DNA from: Deinandra increscens subsp. villosa
Lineage: Eukaryota; Streptophyta; Magnoliopsida; Asterales; Asteraceae
DNA: 64,000 bases
Assembly (NCBI GenBank): GCA_039602395.1
Contig: JBCNJP010000025.1
Span: 51,231,980 to 51,295,979 of the forward strand
Direction: 5' to 3'
Shown: positions 1-9,832 of the stretch, in pieces
How positions within the stretch are numbered: the stretch's first letter is position 1
Layout: every line of letters starts with the position of its first letter
Made by a program: the position numbers and the translations under genes
The notes under the pieces: model-generated
Database searches by the model: none
Told to the model about the DNA's origin: nothing
The model's input: only the letters and a program-made list of their open reading frames with translations

Positions 1-902
1 CTTCCACTTCTCAGGTTCCTGCAAAACATTGACAATGTGATAACCACATCCAGTATCAAATACCCATGAATTGGAGGAAACAGTGAAAAGTTCAATAACA
101 TTTATTGAAATACCTGATGAGCAACCCTTATTAGGGTTCTTGGTCATCTTCAGCTTTGCAAGATAAACAGGACAGTTGCGACGCCAGTGTCCCATTTTGT
201 TGCACTCATAGCACAGGCGCTCCTCGGGAGGCTGCACCTGTGGTTTCTTGCCTTTGCCTTCTTTAACCTTCTTGGCCTTGGAGATCTTTGTATTCGTAAC
301 TCTGAGCACGTCCGGCGTGGTCCTGATCTTCACGTTGGGTATCAACGGAATAACCTCCTCGATCGACTGAGCCGAACAATTAATCGCAAGAATACGATAA
401 TGTTCTGGCAAAGATCTGATACTACATCAAGAGCCATCCCGTCAGAGATGGAGTAGCCAAGGTCGATCAGTCTGTCACGATACGCTTTCATCAGCATGAT
501 ATGATCGTATGGAGAGGAGTCGTTAGCCATAGAGCAGTTCACAAATTGTGAAAGTGCATCAGCTCGCTCAGTCCTCTGACTCAATTCAAATAAATCCTTG
601 AGTTTACGAATGATGTCATAAGCAGACATCCCCATGAAATTGTACCGATAATCCTGAGTCATACTTGACAACATCAGGTCAGTGACGTCCTTATCATCGT
701 CAGTGTGATTTTGGAGCTCAGACCGCGAGTTCTCATTTAGCAAGTAAGATGGAATGCTCGCGATCGGTCGGTCAATGACATAGAGTTTTCCGAAGAGCCT
801 TAAAAGGTTCCTCAGGGTTGTCTGCCATGCGAGAAAGCCAGTCTCAGTGAAGGGGTCGAGTTGTACCATTGAACTTAATGGAGGTGAGTTTTCATTAGCC
901 TT
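1..902 (-). pseudogene. copia (copy 1) gag and start of protease, frameshifted
   Basis: This is the Gag and beginning of Pol of a Ty1/copia element read on the minus strand, with the rest of pol lying beyond base 1. Gag (UBN2/retrotran_gag type) runs from the ATG at 869; a CCHC zinc knuckle (CYECNKMGHWRRNC) lies near 160-205 and a protease motif (WVFDTGCGYH) near 30-60. One missing base near 435 shifts the frame inside gag, so it cannot make full Gag. Frame is open upstream of the ATG to a splice-acceptor-like CAG at 903-905, which suggests the protein starts further upstream, in the LTR exon described separately. The same protein is found broken at 46508-47026 plus 58724-59352. Identity as copia is firm; activity is excluded by the frameshift. 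Confidence 0.88.
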
Positions 903-1189
903 CTGAAATTAAGCAAAGTAAATTTAATCAGTATTTTCGATGTTTATTTTTCTTTAAAATAAGTTGGTAAAGTTTATTTTTAAGAAAATGAGAATTCGTT
1001 TAGACGACATTACTTGAGACCGCCAAATGAGCCTCAGGAGCAAGGCCGTGTAAACAAACTGACAACGGTTGTCAATTGTGAGACTCAAGTCACAATTCTC
1101 GGCATGAGGCCGCTATATACATACAATTGTATTTTGCGGTACGTTTAGCCTCATCCGTGTCCACTCTAGCAATACACATCCGTGGCGCG

Positions 1190-1341
1190 GTGTTGAAATA
1201 CTCCAACACCACGAACATGCACGTCTAAAGCGATAGTAATCCTAAATGGTCGATTGTGATGACACGGTGTTGAAATACTCCAATGTCCTCACCTTGGAAG
1301 GTACCCTCGGCACCAAGTGCGGTGTTGAAATACTCCAACAC
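1190..1341. repeat. three short inverted repeats in the copia leader
   Basis: A 20-base motif with arms GTGTTG and CAACAC around an eight-base core occurs at 1190-1209, 1267-1287 (one arm altered) and 1322-1341. The equivalent places in the plus-strand copy carry it at about 46069-46091, 46125-46142 and 46202-46222. The spacing is kept between copies. Confidence 0.7.
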
Positions 1342-2065
1342 TGATGCTCCGGTAAATACGTTCCAAGTTCAACTTGAGATAGGATGGCACGAACTATCAG
1401 TTTTTATGAATTACCAAATAGGGATATTAATTACTTTTAATATTTAATTACCGTCAGACACGAACGATAAAACCCTATCACCACTCGGGACAAGTAAATT
1501 AATTTAACCTAATTAAATTACTAAGTTGTCGCGAATGGCTTATTGTGTGTTAAACGGCATAAGGTCTTGATCTCGCTCGAGCCATACAAGCGAGATCATA
1601 AGGGACAAATTTAAAATAAATTAAATTAAATAAAATGGTGAACGATCGAGATGGCAATCCTATGCGATCTGGAATCCTGTTCAGCTCCCACTTGCTTCGA
1701 CATCCCTCTGGCGTGTGTCCAGTCTTCGACATTTGGTTACATACAAATTTACAATTACTAAAACTACTTCTAGTAAACTAGCTCTAAATTTGTACAACTT
1801 TGAAACCCAAAATCCGGGTCAAATAAACCAAAACGAAATACAATCAATTGGGCCAACAACTTGGGCCAAACAGAGAAAGACAAAACACGCCAAACACATG
1901 CACACACATGATCACAAAATATAGAGGGGTCGGCCGTAACACACAATATAATATATAGAATTAAAATAAATAAATAAATTAATTCTAATTCGCAATTTGG
2001 ATTTAAGTCGAAATTGCGAACTACCGGCCGCGAAAGACCGGTTCTGGTTTGCGCGCGGTGATAAT

Positions 2066-2078
2066 GGCTCTGATACCA
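2066..2078 (-). promoter_or_regulatory. primer binding site, copia copy 1
   Basis: On the minus strand TGGTATCAGAGCC directly follows the LTR end. This is the usual plant site complementary to the 3' end of initiator methionine tRNA and marks 2080-3252 as the 5' LTR. Confidence 0.88.
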
Positions 2079-2079
2079 C

Positions 2080-3252
2080 TGTTGGGTTTTACAGTGGGAT
2101 CCGGGTTACCGATTTTAATTTTATTAAAACCGATTTATTAATTAAATTAATTCTCAATTAATTTGGCAGCGGAAACGATTAAAACGCGGATGCAACCGTA
2201 ACAGGATCAATCACCGGAACACGACAAACACAGAAAAATATATTTATTTAAAATAAATAAATAATTAAATATCTAATAAATTAGATATACCTTGGCGGGA
2301 TCCGAGCAACCGCTCGAGACACCCGGATTCAACGGGCTCGCGCTAGGACGAACTGAGACGTCTGACTCGAACCTTCGAGACAGATCATCGACGGCGGCAT
2401 CGGCGGCGGCGACAGGCGGCGGCGGCGGTAGTGGCGGCGGCGGTGGTAGGGATACCACCGGTGGTGGTGACAAAATCTTCTCCGTCGGAATGCCCACCGG
2501 GACCTCCCACGACGAACGACTCGCCGGAGATCAGAGGAGGGGCGGCGGCGGCGGCGGACGGGTAGAGCGGCGCCGGCCACGACGACGCGACCGGACGCGG
2601 CGGTCTCGGCTGCGCAGGCAGCGCGAGAACCACCGGTCGGTGGTCGCGCGGCGGCGCGTGAGCGGCAGCGGCAGCGGCTTGAGCCGCGGCAGCGGCTCGG
2701 GCTGCGGCTTCGGCTTCGGCTCGGGCTGAGACGGCTTCGCTCTCGAGACGGGCACAGACACTGGCAAGTCGAGGATCCATCGGAAATCACGAACGGATCA
2801 CGGTGGTGGAGGCGGGGCGGCGACAACGGTCGGCGGCGGCGTGAGCCGGCTTCGGTCTGGCTTACGGCGCAGAGAGGGAGGGAGAGAAGACTAGGGTTTT
2901 GTTTTTGTGACTTGTTATTCAATCTATCTCCCTCCTCTCATTTAATATAAAATTCGCGGACCGGGGCCTGCGAACTGGGCCCGGTCACGATCCACCTTTA
3001 GTCCACCAACCGATCAGTCTGTTAATCCGGTAACAACTGATCGGTTCGTCTTTTAATTACCGAGTATTTTGAACCGATAGATTTTGTCGATTTAAATAAA
3101 TAGTTAATATTTATTTAATTCACCATTTAGTTCGTTTATTTCTAATTAACAATTAATTAGATATAATAGTCCGTTGACCCAGGTGTAACTCTTACGGGTC
3201 AATATCGGTCGGGTTCGTTAATTTGTCGGGTCAGGACACCATATATCCAACA
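2080..3252 (-). mobile_element. 5' LTR of copia copy 1
   Basis: On the minus strand the LTR begins TGTTGGATATATGG and ends AACCCAACA, with TG...CA ends, and is followed by the primer binding site. It is 1173 bp. The centre (about 2330-2880) is strongly GC-rich and encodes an alanine/proline-rich exon. It interrupts the gag of element A at 3252/3253. The first flanking bases AAAAT would be the target duplication, but the other flank is outside the window. Related LTRs lie at 21277-22402 and 43533-45343. Confidence 0.88.
2291..2780 (-). CDS. LTR-embedded first exon upstream of gag (copy 1)
   Basis: An ATG at 2780 opens a frame starting MDPRLASVCARLE, then an Ala/Glu-rich helix-like stretch, then proline-rich blocks, ending SDPAK at a GT donor (2290-2289, GTATAT). 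Frame is lost once by an indel in the proline-rich part. The same start and end occur in the LTR at 44629-45120, and the start alone at 21933. The donor pairs in phase 0 with an acceptor at 903-905 that enters gag. I infer a spliced N-terminal extension of Gag encoded by the LTR. The alternative is a chance GC-rich open frame, but conservation of start, end, donor and acceptor argues against it. No function is known to me. Confidence 0.55.
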
Positions 3253-5980
3253 AAAATGTCTTCTGAACAAAAGAAAGCTTATCAAGCTGAGAAAAAGGCA
3301 TATGGTACTTTAACGATGGCATTGCCTAAAGAGTTACTTCATCAATTTGCTGGTAATTACACATCAAAAAGTCTATGGGATGCTTTGGAGAAACGATGTG
3401 AAGGCAATGACCAATACAAGAAAAGTCGACAAAAGGTTTTGAAGAAAGAGATTGCAAGATTTTCTCATCTAATGAGTGAAATGCGTTTGGTGAATCTTAC
3501 TAAAGAAGAGGTTGATATGAAAGAAAAGATTTTGGAAGCATTGCCTGAAAAATGGGAGAATTATGTGATGATGATTACTCATGATAAAGATTTTTCCGAA
3601 TTGTCTTTCAATGATTTGGTTCAAAGACTTCAGGCTCGGGATATGGAATTCATGGTGAATAAATCACTTCCTACACAAATTCAGAATCCTGCAGTGTATC
3701 ATGGTGAAAATGACTCTACAATGAATGCTGGGAAGTCTACTAGTCTTAGTTCTGCTCCTCCTACAGCATTTCTAGCAGGTAAATCTGAAATTCCAAGTTA
3801 TTCTTCTGCTGGTTGTACTGTGTCATTTCCAAGTTCTTCGGCTCAAAGTGCATTGTCTGTTCAAACTGTTGATGATTATAATGCATTGATGTCTGCATTG
3901 GTATCTTAATATTTTGGTGTTATCACTGGTGCTGTGAGTAATGCTGAGTTAGCAAATGAAGATTACGATCAGATTGATTATGATCATTTGGAAGAATGGA
4001 TCTAAATTGGCCATATGCAATGTTGGTTCGACGAACGAAGAAATTTTTTAACAGAACTGGGAAGAAAAGATTGAATCAGGATGGTAAGATTGGTTTGGAT
4101 AAATCGAAGGTGAAATGTTACAAGTGTTCAAATTATGGTCATTTTGCTCGCGAATGTCCAAGTTCAACAGAAAGTAAATTGAAAACTGGTCAACATGCAC
4201 ATTTAGTTTTTCATCCATCCGATAAAGCTGAAAAGGTTGATAAAAAATCTGCTACTCTTGCTTATGATTGGACTAATACATTTATGCATCCAGATGGATT
4301 TGCCTGGAATGCCGATTCAGAAGTTAAAAAGAATCATACTCCAATCTCAATTGCTTTAACTGTTCAACATGCTGATGATGAAAGTTTTTTAACAGAGTCT
4401 GATACTTCTTCTAGTATATCTTTGGTACAAGAAGAATTACCTAAAGTTTCTACAAGTTTAAAGGTTGAAGAGTTTGAATGTTTCAAATGTAAGAAATTGC
4501 TCCAGGAGATTGCAAGTTTTGACCAACGTTGCCAAATTTCAACTGAAGAGATTGTGGTGTTAAAGAAAGAGTTAGAGGATTTTCAAAAGAAGTATTATGA
4601 GTTGGTTCATGTTCATGAAGATGTTTTGAAAGAGAAAGCAAAATTGGCTGAAGAGTGTGAGAAAGCAAAAGCTGAGGCGTTAGACGCAGCTCAAGATTTT
4701 GAGATCTGTTTGAGAAGAGTTATCCAGTTCAGCAAAAGTATAAAGAAGCTACTGTTCTTATTGCTACAACTGCTGTTACTGTTGGAAAACTTCAAAACAA
4801 GATCTCTATGCTTCAAGATGAGAATACTCTCTATCGTGACAAGAATGAGGTATTGACTAAAGATGTTGAGATTTACAAGAAAAAGAGAGAAAATGTGCTT
4901 GAAGAATTATATGCTGAATGTGAGATCAGAAAGTTACAGACTTATGAATATGATGATCTCAATGCAAAATTCATCAAGTCACAACAAGAGGTGTTTGATG
5001 GTCAACAGAAGATTAATGATTTGAAATTGGAGATTTTGGAGTTGAAAAGACAAGTGAAAAACTGTAATTTGTCACCAACATTGCTTAACTTCTTATACAA
5101 GCAGGATCAGAGTTCAGAAGGTTCTAAGCAGGATGATGTTCACTTGGTACCTCAACCAGTGGATTTAATTGAAGTTACTGCTGCTCAGATTGATCCAAAA
5201 GATGACTTGCATGATTATTCCAAATTTGCCACTCCACCCAAGAAGCACAAGTCTAAATCTACGAAGAAGGAGACGTCATTGGGTGAAGCTCCAAAATTTG
5301 TTTCAAAGTCTGTTTTGTTAGAAAATGACAAGGTTTTTGATAAGGTTACTTCACGTTCTTCATCTGCAACCGAAGAAGAAAAAGTTTTGATTGAAAAGAA
5401 CAAGCTGAAGGATATTAAAGCCAAATTTACTAGTGAAGCTAAGTCAAGAATTGCTTCCGGTTCTTCGTCAAATTCTTCAAAGACTCAAGGATCTAAACAC
5501 AAAGGTTTAGGTTATAAAGTGTTGGAGGAACCAGTTCAAGCAAAGAAATCAGTGAAGGCTGAGAAGGTTCCTAAAGCAAAAGTTACAAAGAAATCACCAT
5601 CTCAGAAAGAATTTTCTTATTATTCTGGAGGATCTTCATCTTCAAGGAGTCCATCTCCTGGGTATGATTCTTCTGATGGTTTCTTTGATAATTTTCATTC
5701 TGAACATTCATCTGATTCTCAAAAATCAAAATCATTTTCAAACAATTTTAGAGAAAGACTTTGTTATGTATGTCGTCAACCAGGACATCTAGCTGCTGAT
5801 TGTCCGACGACTGCATATATCCACAACACTGCAAAATATGTGGATAACAAAGGTCAAATTTTTGATGACCCATGGTCCCCAACGATTAAGTCAACTCGTA
5901 AATCGGCTTGGTCTAAATCAAGTTCGTCGGTTGAATCTGATTCTGGTTCTGATCAAAAATTAAAACTTTTACAAATCTAG
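3253..5980 (+). pseudogene. element A gag: UBN2, coiled coil and two zinc knuckles, broken
   Basis: This is the Gag of a copia element, cut at its N-terminus by the copia LTR at 3252. A UBN2-type domain spans 3256-3700, a first CCHC knuckle (CYKCSNYGHFAREC) lies near 4115-4160, a long Lys/Glu-rich coiled coil covers about 4470-5100, and a second knuckle (CYVCRQPGHLAADC) lies near 5763-5805. A stop at 3907-3909, a frameshift before 3996 and another near 4735 divide it into three frames. No protease, integrase or reverse transcriptase follows; the coding part stops at 5980. A Gag with coiled coil plus a 3' region rich in polypurine tracts and hairpins fits the Sirevirus lineage. The element is a gag-only relic. 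Confidence 0.82.
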
Positions 5981-7680
5981 AAACCAAAAGTTGTTTCCAA
6001 GGCTCACAAGGACTTTGTGGAAGACACCGGGCGACCCGACGATATTGAATCGGGTCGATCCCAGCACAACTAATATTTTATTTGGTGTCAAGCAGGTGTT
6101 TCAGGAAGACCTTCGGTGATTGAAAAATTGCTGATTGTGAAATATATGTTATAATCATATTGAATTTCAAAATCACTTTTGTTTCAAAAGGCTAAACTGC
6201 TAGTATTCGTGTTGGTTGGTCAATTTTTCTTGTTTTTACTCCGTCTCATTCTGAGGGGGAGTTTGCTTTTGCAAAATACAAAAATAGTGTGTTGTTTTTC
6301 AAATCGTAAAAATGAAAATCTATACAAAGAGTTGTCATTTTTAGGGGGAGAAATTTGGAAAAGACAAAAACAATGAAAAATGCAAAAAAGTCAAAAACAT
6401 TGAAAAATGAGAAATTGTATCCGACATGATTGGGAAATGATGGTACATTGGCTGACATTGTCTGACTCATGGATAAAGTAGATGAACAAGCCATAAGACC
6501 ATTTGATCGATGTGTAAGGTAGGCTCGGTAAATCAGAAAGTATACAAATGTGATATACACTAAATCTGATGCTTGACCTAGTGGACAACATCTTGATACG
6601 TATCTCATGGTATATCAAGAAAAAGATATGTGAAAAATAAAATGAGAAGTCACTGTGTATACATGTGTTCATTTTACAAAGATTTAAACTTGTTTGATTT
6701 TCTTTTCTTTTGTCAAACGATCAGACTTTCTCTGCGTGTCGAAAGACCGACCTGATCGTTGTGCGTTTGACGTTCTGCTTTGTTTTCTTTGGTGTTTCGT
6801 ATAACTCATCGGACTTTCTTTGTGTGTACGGGAGTACCGACCTGATTGTTGTTGAGTTATACAACTTCAACTTGTTTTATTTTTCTTATTTTGTTAAATC
6901 CGAGGCCTTATCTGCGTATCGAAAGATCGACCTTAAGGTAGACGATTTAACGTTCTTATTTCTTTTTGCATGGAACACAGTTGACTATATCATGGTTAAA
7001 ATTATTATGTGACTTAATGCACAAATGAAATTACAAAATGTGATAAGCAAAGCATATCTGAGTATGTCTGATAGTGTGGGGTACACTGGTCAATGCAAAT
7101 CTAATAAATACCTTAACATATCCAGATGTTATGAGTATGATTGTGCCAGAGTTTAAAGTTGGACAAATCATATCTGCAATCGGCATGGCTTATGTGTTAC
7201 AATAATCGAAATTGAAGTGTAGTTCAGCATGTTATGATCAATATGATCCCAAGTCGTGATCTTTCTCGCAAAAGACAAAAATAGTGTTTGATTCTGTAAT
7301 GCATTTACTTTTAATATCAGAAAATACCAAAAAGATTTTAAGTGTGTTTTGATATAAAGTTTCTAAAAGCCAAAAAGATTTTGTTTCTGATTTGTTTTCG
7401 ATTGATCAACACGAAATACGGAATCATTTTCAAAATCAAAATATCTTGGAGTCTCGAAGAGACATTTTGCGCCAAGATTATTTATGTTGGCAGGTTTCTA
7501 AGTGGAAGAGAACATCACAACTTCAAGTCTTCTGAAGTTTGTTGATAAAGAGATTATACAAAATGCAATATCAAGTATTCAAGATTAAACTCATCGTCAA
7601 GATCGAGGAAGAGTTTGGTTGAAGATACAAGATACAAGTTTGAATAGAGAAGATGATACTGCACATGCCGAGGGGGAGTT
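5981..7680 (+). other. element A 3' untranslated region with repeated polypurine tracts
   Basis: There is no convincing gene in these 1.7 kb. Three polypurine tracts of type AGGGGGAG occur at about 6250, 6336 and 7671-7678; the last abuts the LTR and is the likely plus-strand primer. Hairpins at 6712-6951 are listed separately. Multiple polypurine tracts ahead of the 3' LTR are a described property of Sireviruses. Confidence 0.6.
6712..6951 (+). repeat. three consecutive long hairpins
   Basis: Arms pair at 6712-6724 with 6752-6771, 6799-6812 with 6841-6862, and 6893-6905 with 6931-6951. The outer stems are GTCAAACG/CGTTTGAC, GTATAACTCA/TGAGTTATAC and GTTAAATC/GATTTAAC, so they differ in sequence yet each still pairs. 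The inner part (GACTTTCT ... ACCGACCTGAT) is shared by the first two and weaker in the third. Confidence 0.75.
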
Positions 7681-7761
7681 TGTTGATACATAGTCCTGAT
7701 TGTCATGTGAAGTATCGAATACAAGATGTATCACACAAGATAGCTGAGGTCCGAACTCAGG

Positions 7762-7813
7762 CCGAACCTGAGGTTCGGACAGCTCCGAGCTTGTGGCCGA
7801 ACCTGAGGTTCGG
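7762..7813. promoter_or_regulatory. duplicated 17-bp palindrome in the element A LTR
   Basis: CCGAACCTGAGGTTCGG occurs at 7762-7778 and 7797-7813, just upstream of the TATA box. A degenerate half-copy precedes them near 7749. The arrangement suggests dimeric protein binding sites in the U3 region; that is inference. Confidence 0.6.
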
Positions 7814-7832
7814 CCAGTCGTATTTCAGCATG

Positions 7833-7840
7833 TATAAATA
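7833..7840 (+). promoter_or_regulatory. TATA box of the element A LTR
   Basis: TATAAATA lies 20 bases after the second palindrome and about 170 bases before the LTR end, the position expected for an LTR promoter. Confidence 0.6.
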
Positions 7841-8008
7841 GTTCATCTTGTATAGAATAGAGAGAGCTTCAGTGTCATATTCTCTAAGTGTACTCTGTGA
7901 TTCTCTGTGGTTAATACAAAGCTCATTTGTATTTACTCTTTGTCTTTTACACGTTTACATTGATTTCATCACGACTAAGTAGAAGATCTGTGCGCTCACG
8001 ATCTTTCA

Positions 8009-9832
8009 GAGAGCCTTATGTCCGATCAGATATCGGTTAAGGCCAGATCCAATCCCTAAATAATAGCACATAGTATACTCTTCGTGTAATGAAGGTGTGG
8101 CAGATGTGTTATGATTCACCATATATAAATACCTCAAGTGCGTCAAGAGTATGCTGGAGCAAGGTTGGATCAGTAAGTTAGAAAGAGCGGTGCGGATATT
8201 AGTTAGAAACGTAATGGGGTGTAACTTGGAACCTGAACGTATAAAAGATGGGTAATTATGTACCGGCCGGGATAATTGCTGATTTGTTATACCGAATCGT
8301 TCTGGATTATGAACCATTATATGAATACTGGTATCTAGATATTTTGTCTCATTGTTACCCTGTAATGATAGATAAGAATGGCATCTGAAACCCGAAAAAA
8401 TACCAGTGGTCATAGAGTCAGACTACCCTCGACACCTGATGAGATAGCACGTTCAATCTCGTAACATGTGATTGATGCTATTGAACAACGCAACACCAAT
8501 GTTGGACGCGGGCGAATGCAAGGCATTGGTGGTCAAGGATCAAGTAGAAAATGACCGAAATGTTTTGTTAAAAGTTCCACGTGTCACGATAAATGGTTAT
8601 ATCAATACCTAAAGATTGATATATAACTATGTGATCGGAAAATCGAGTACATGAGTGCTCATATAAAGGGTGTAACCTAGGTCAATTAACGAACTCGAAG
8701 GTCCGTTAGAAATCATAAGATGGATACAGAAAATGGAACCCGTCGTAGATATCGGTGTAGTGTTGAGCAAAAAGGTTATGTATGTAACATGCTCTTTCCA
8801 AGATGAAGCGTTACCTTGATGGAGCACGCAAGTCAAGAGTCCGGGAGAAGGCGCGACTTATCAACTCTCCTAGAACGAGTTAAAGGAAATGCTATTGAGA
8901 GAGCACTGCCCAAAGCTGTAGCTTCAGAAGCTAGAGACCGAATTTAGGAACCTAAAGATGGAAGGTGCTGAAGATCGAGAGTACACCTCTTGGATTACCG
9001 AATTAGCAATGATTGTTCCTCGCATAGTCAATCCTGAATATGTCCGAATAGAGCACTACATTTGAGGTCCGACACCTCAAATCCGAGGCATGGCCACATC
9101 GGCTAAGCCAGCTACTATTCAGGATACAATGTCTTTGACTAGATCGTTGACTGATAACGCCGTGCGTGAGGGCGTATTGGTGAAGAAAGATGAGCTCAGT
9201 AAGAAGTCAACGGATGCAAGAGTTGTCGAAACAACTTTAAGAATTTCAGGATTTACTAGGACAAGCTTTTCGCCATAGAGAGCACCAATATTGTTCGTGA
9301 AAAAAAAAGAATGATGGTTCATTCAGAATGCGCATAGACTATAGAGAACTGAATAAACTAACTATCAAGAACCGTTACCTATTACCGAGAATTGATGACT
9401 TGTTTATCAGTTGCAAGGATCTACTTACTATTCGAAGATTGAATTATGGTCCGGGCATCATCAACTAAGAACAGCGGACGAGGACGTTCCGAAACTGCCT
9501 TTCGGACACGTTACAGTCAATATGAATTCTTAGTAATGTCATTCTGATTGACAAATGCACCGGCCAAATGCATGGATCTCATGAATAAGGTATACAAACC
9601 CTACTTGGATAAATTTGTGGTAGTCTTTATTGACGATATCTTAGTATATTCACAAACCAAGGAAGATCATGAGACTGATTTGAAGTTAAGAGAAATAGTA
9701 TGCAAAATTTTCTAAGTGTGACTTATAGATGCGAGAAGCCATCTTCTCGGCCACGTCATCAAGGAATGAGGCATACAGGTAGATCGAACAAAAATCAAAA
9801 TAACAAAGAATTGGGAAAGACCAAAGGCTCCG
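8009..9832 (+). pseudogene. element B (Ty3/gypsy) leader, gag and reverse transcriptase relics
   Basis: A gag start (MASETRKNTSGHRVRLPS) is seen at 8381. Gag fragments follow at about 8690-9200, including the stretches WIQKMEPVVDIG and MEGAEDREYTSWI, with many stops and frameshifts. Near 9190-9270 the sequence passes directly from gag to the region just before reverse transcriptase (FVKKK near 9297), so the zinc knuckles and protease have been deleted. Reverse transcriptase relics run to 9720, with the [13 protein letters not shown] catalytic stretch at about 9625-9655. The intact relative at 51000-55692 is the guide for these assignments. This is a dead element. Confidence 0.8.

Larger units (their letters stand above)
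903..2079 (-). other. copia copy 1 leader between primer binding site and gag
   Basis: This untranslated leader of about 1.2 kb follows the primer binding site on the minus strand. It has no open frame of note. It forms most of a predicted intron (903-2290) whose acceptor is at 903-905 and whose donor lies in the LTR. It contains three copies of a short inverted motif, listed separately. The leader of copy 3 (45358-46507) is collinear with it. Confidence 0.75.
7681..8008 (+). mobile_element. 3' LTR of element A (328 bp)
   Basis: The LTR starts TGTTGATACATAG directly after the polypurine tract and ends in CA at 8008. It contains a TATA box and a duplicated perfect palindrome. The sequence beyond 8008 belongs to element B, so element A was inserted into element B; the left end of both is outside the window. 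Confidence 0.78.

Noticed and set aside
2292..2922. Long Gly/Arg/Pro-rich frames on both strands of the copia LTR
   Set aside because: GC-rich, low-complexity DNA opens several frames. Only the minus-strand MDPRLA frame is supported by other LTR copies.
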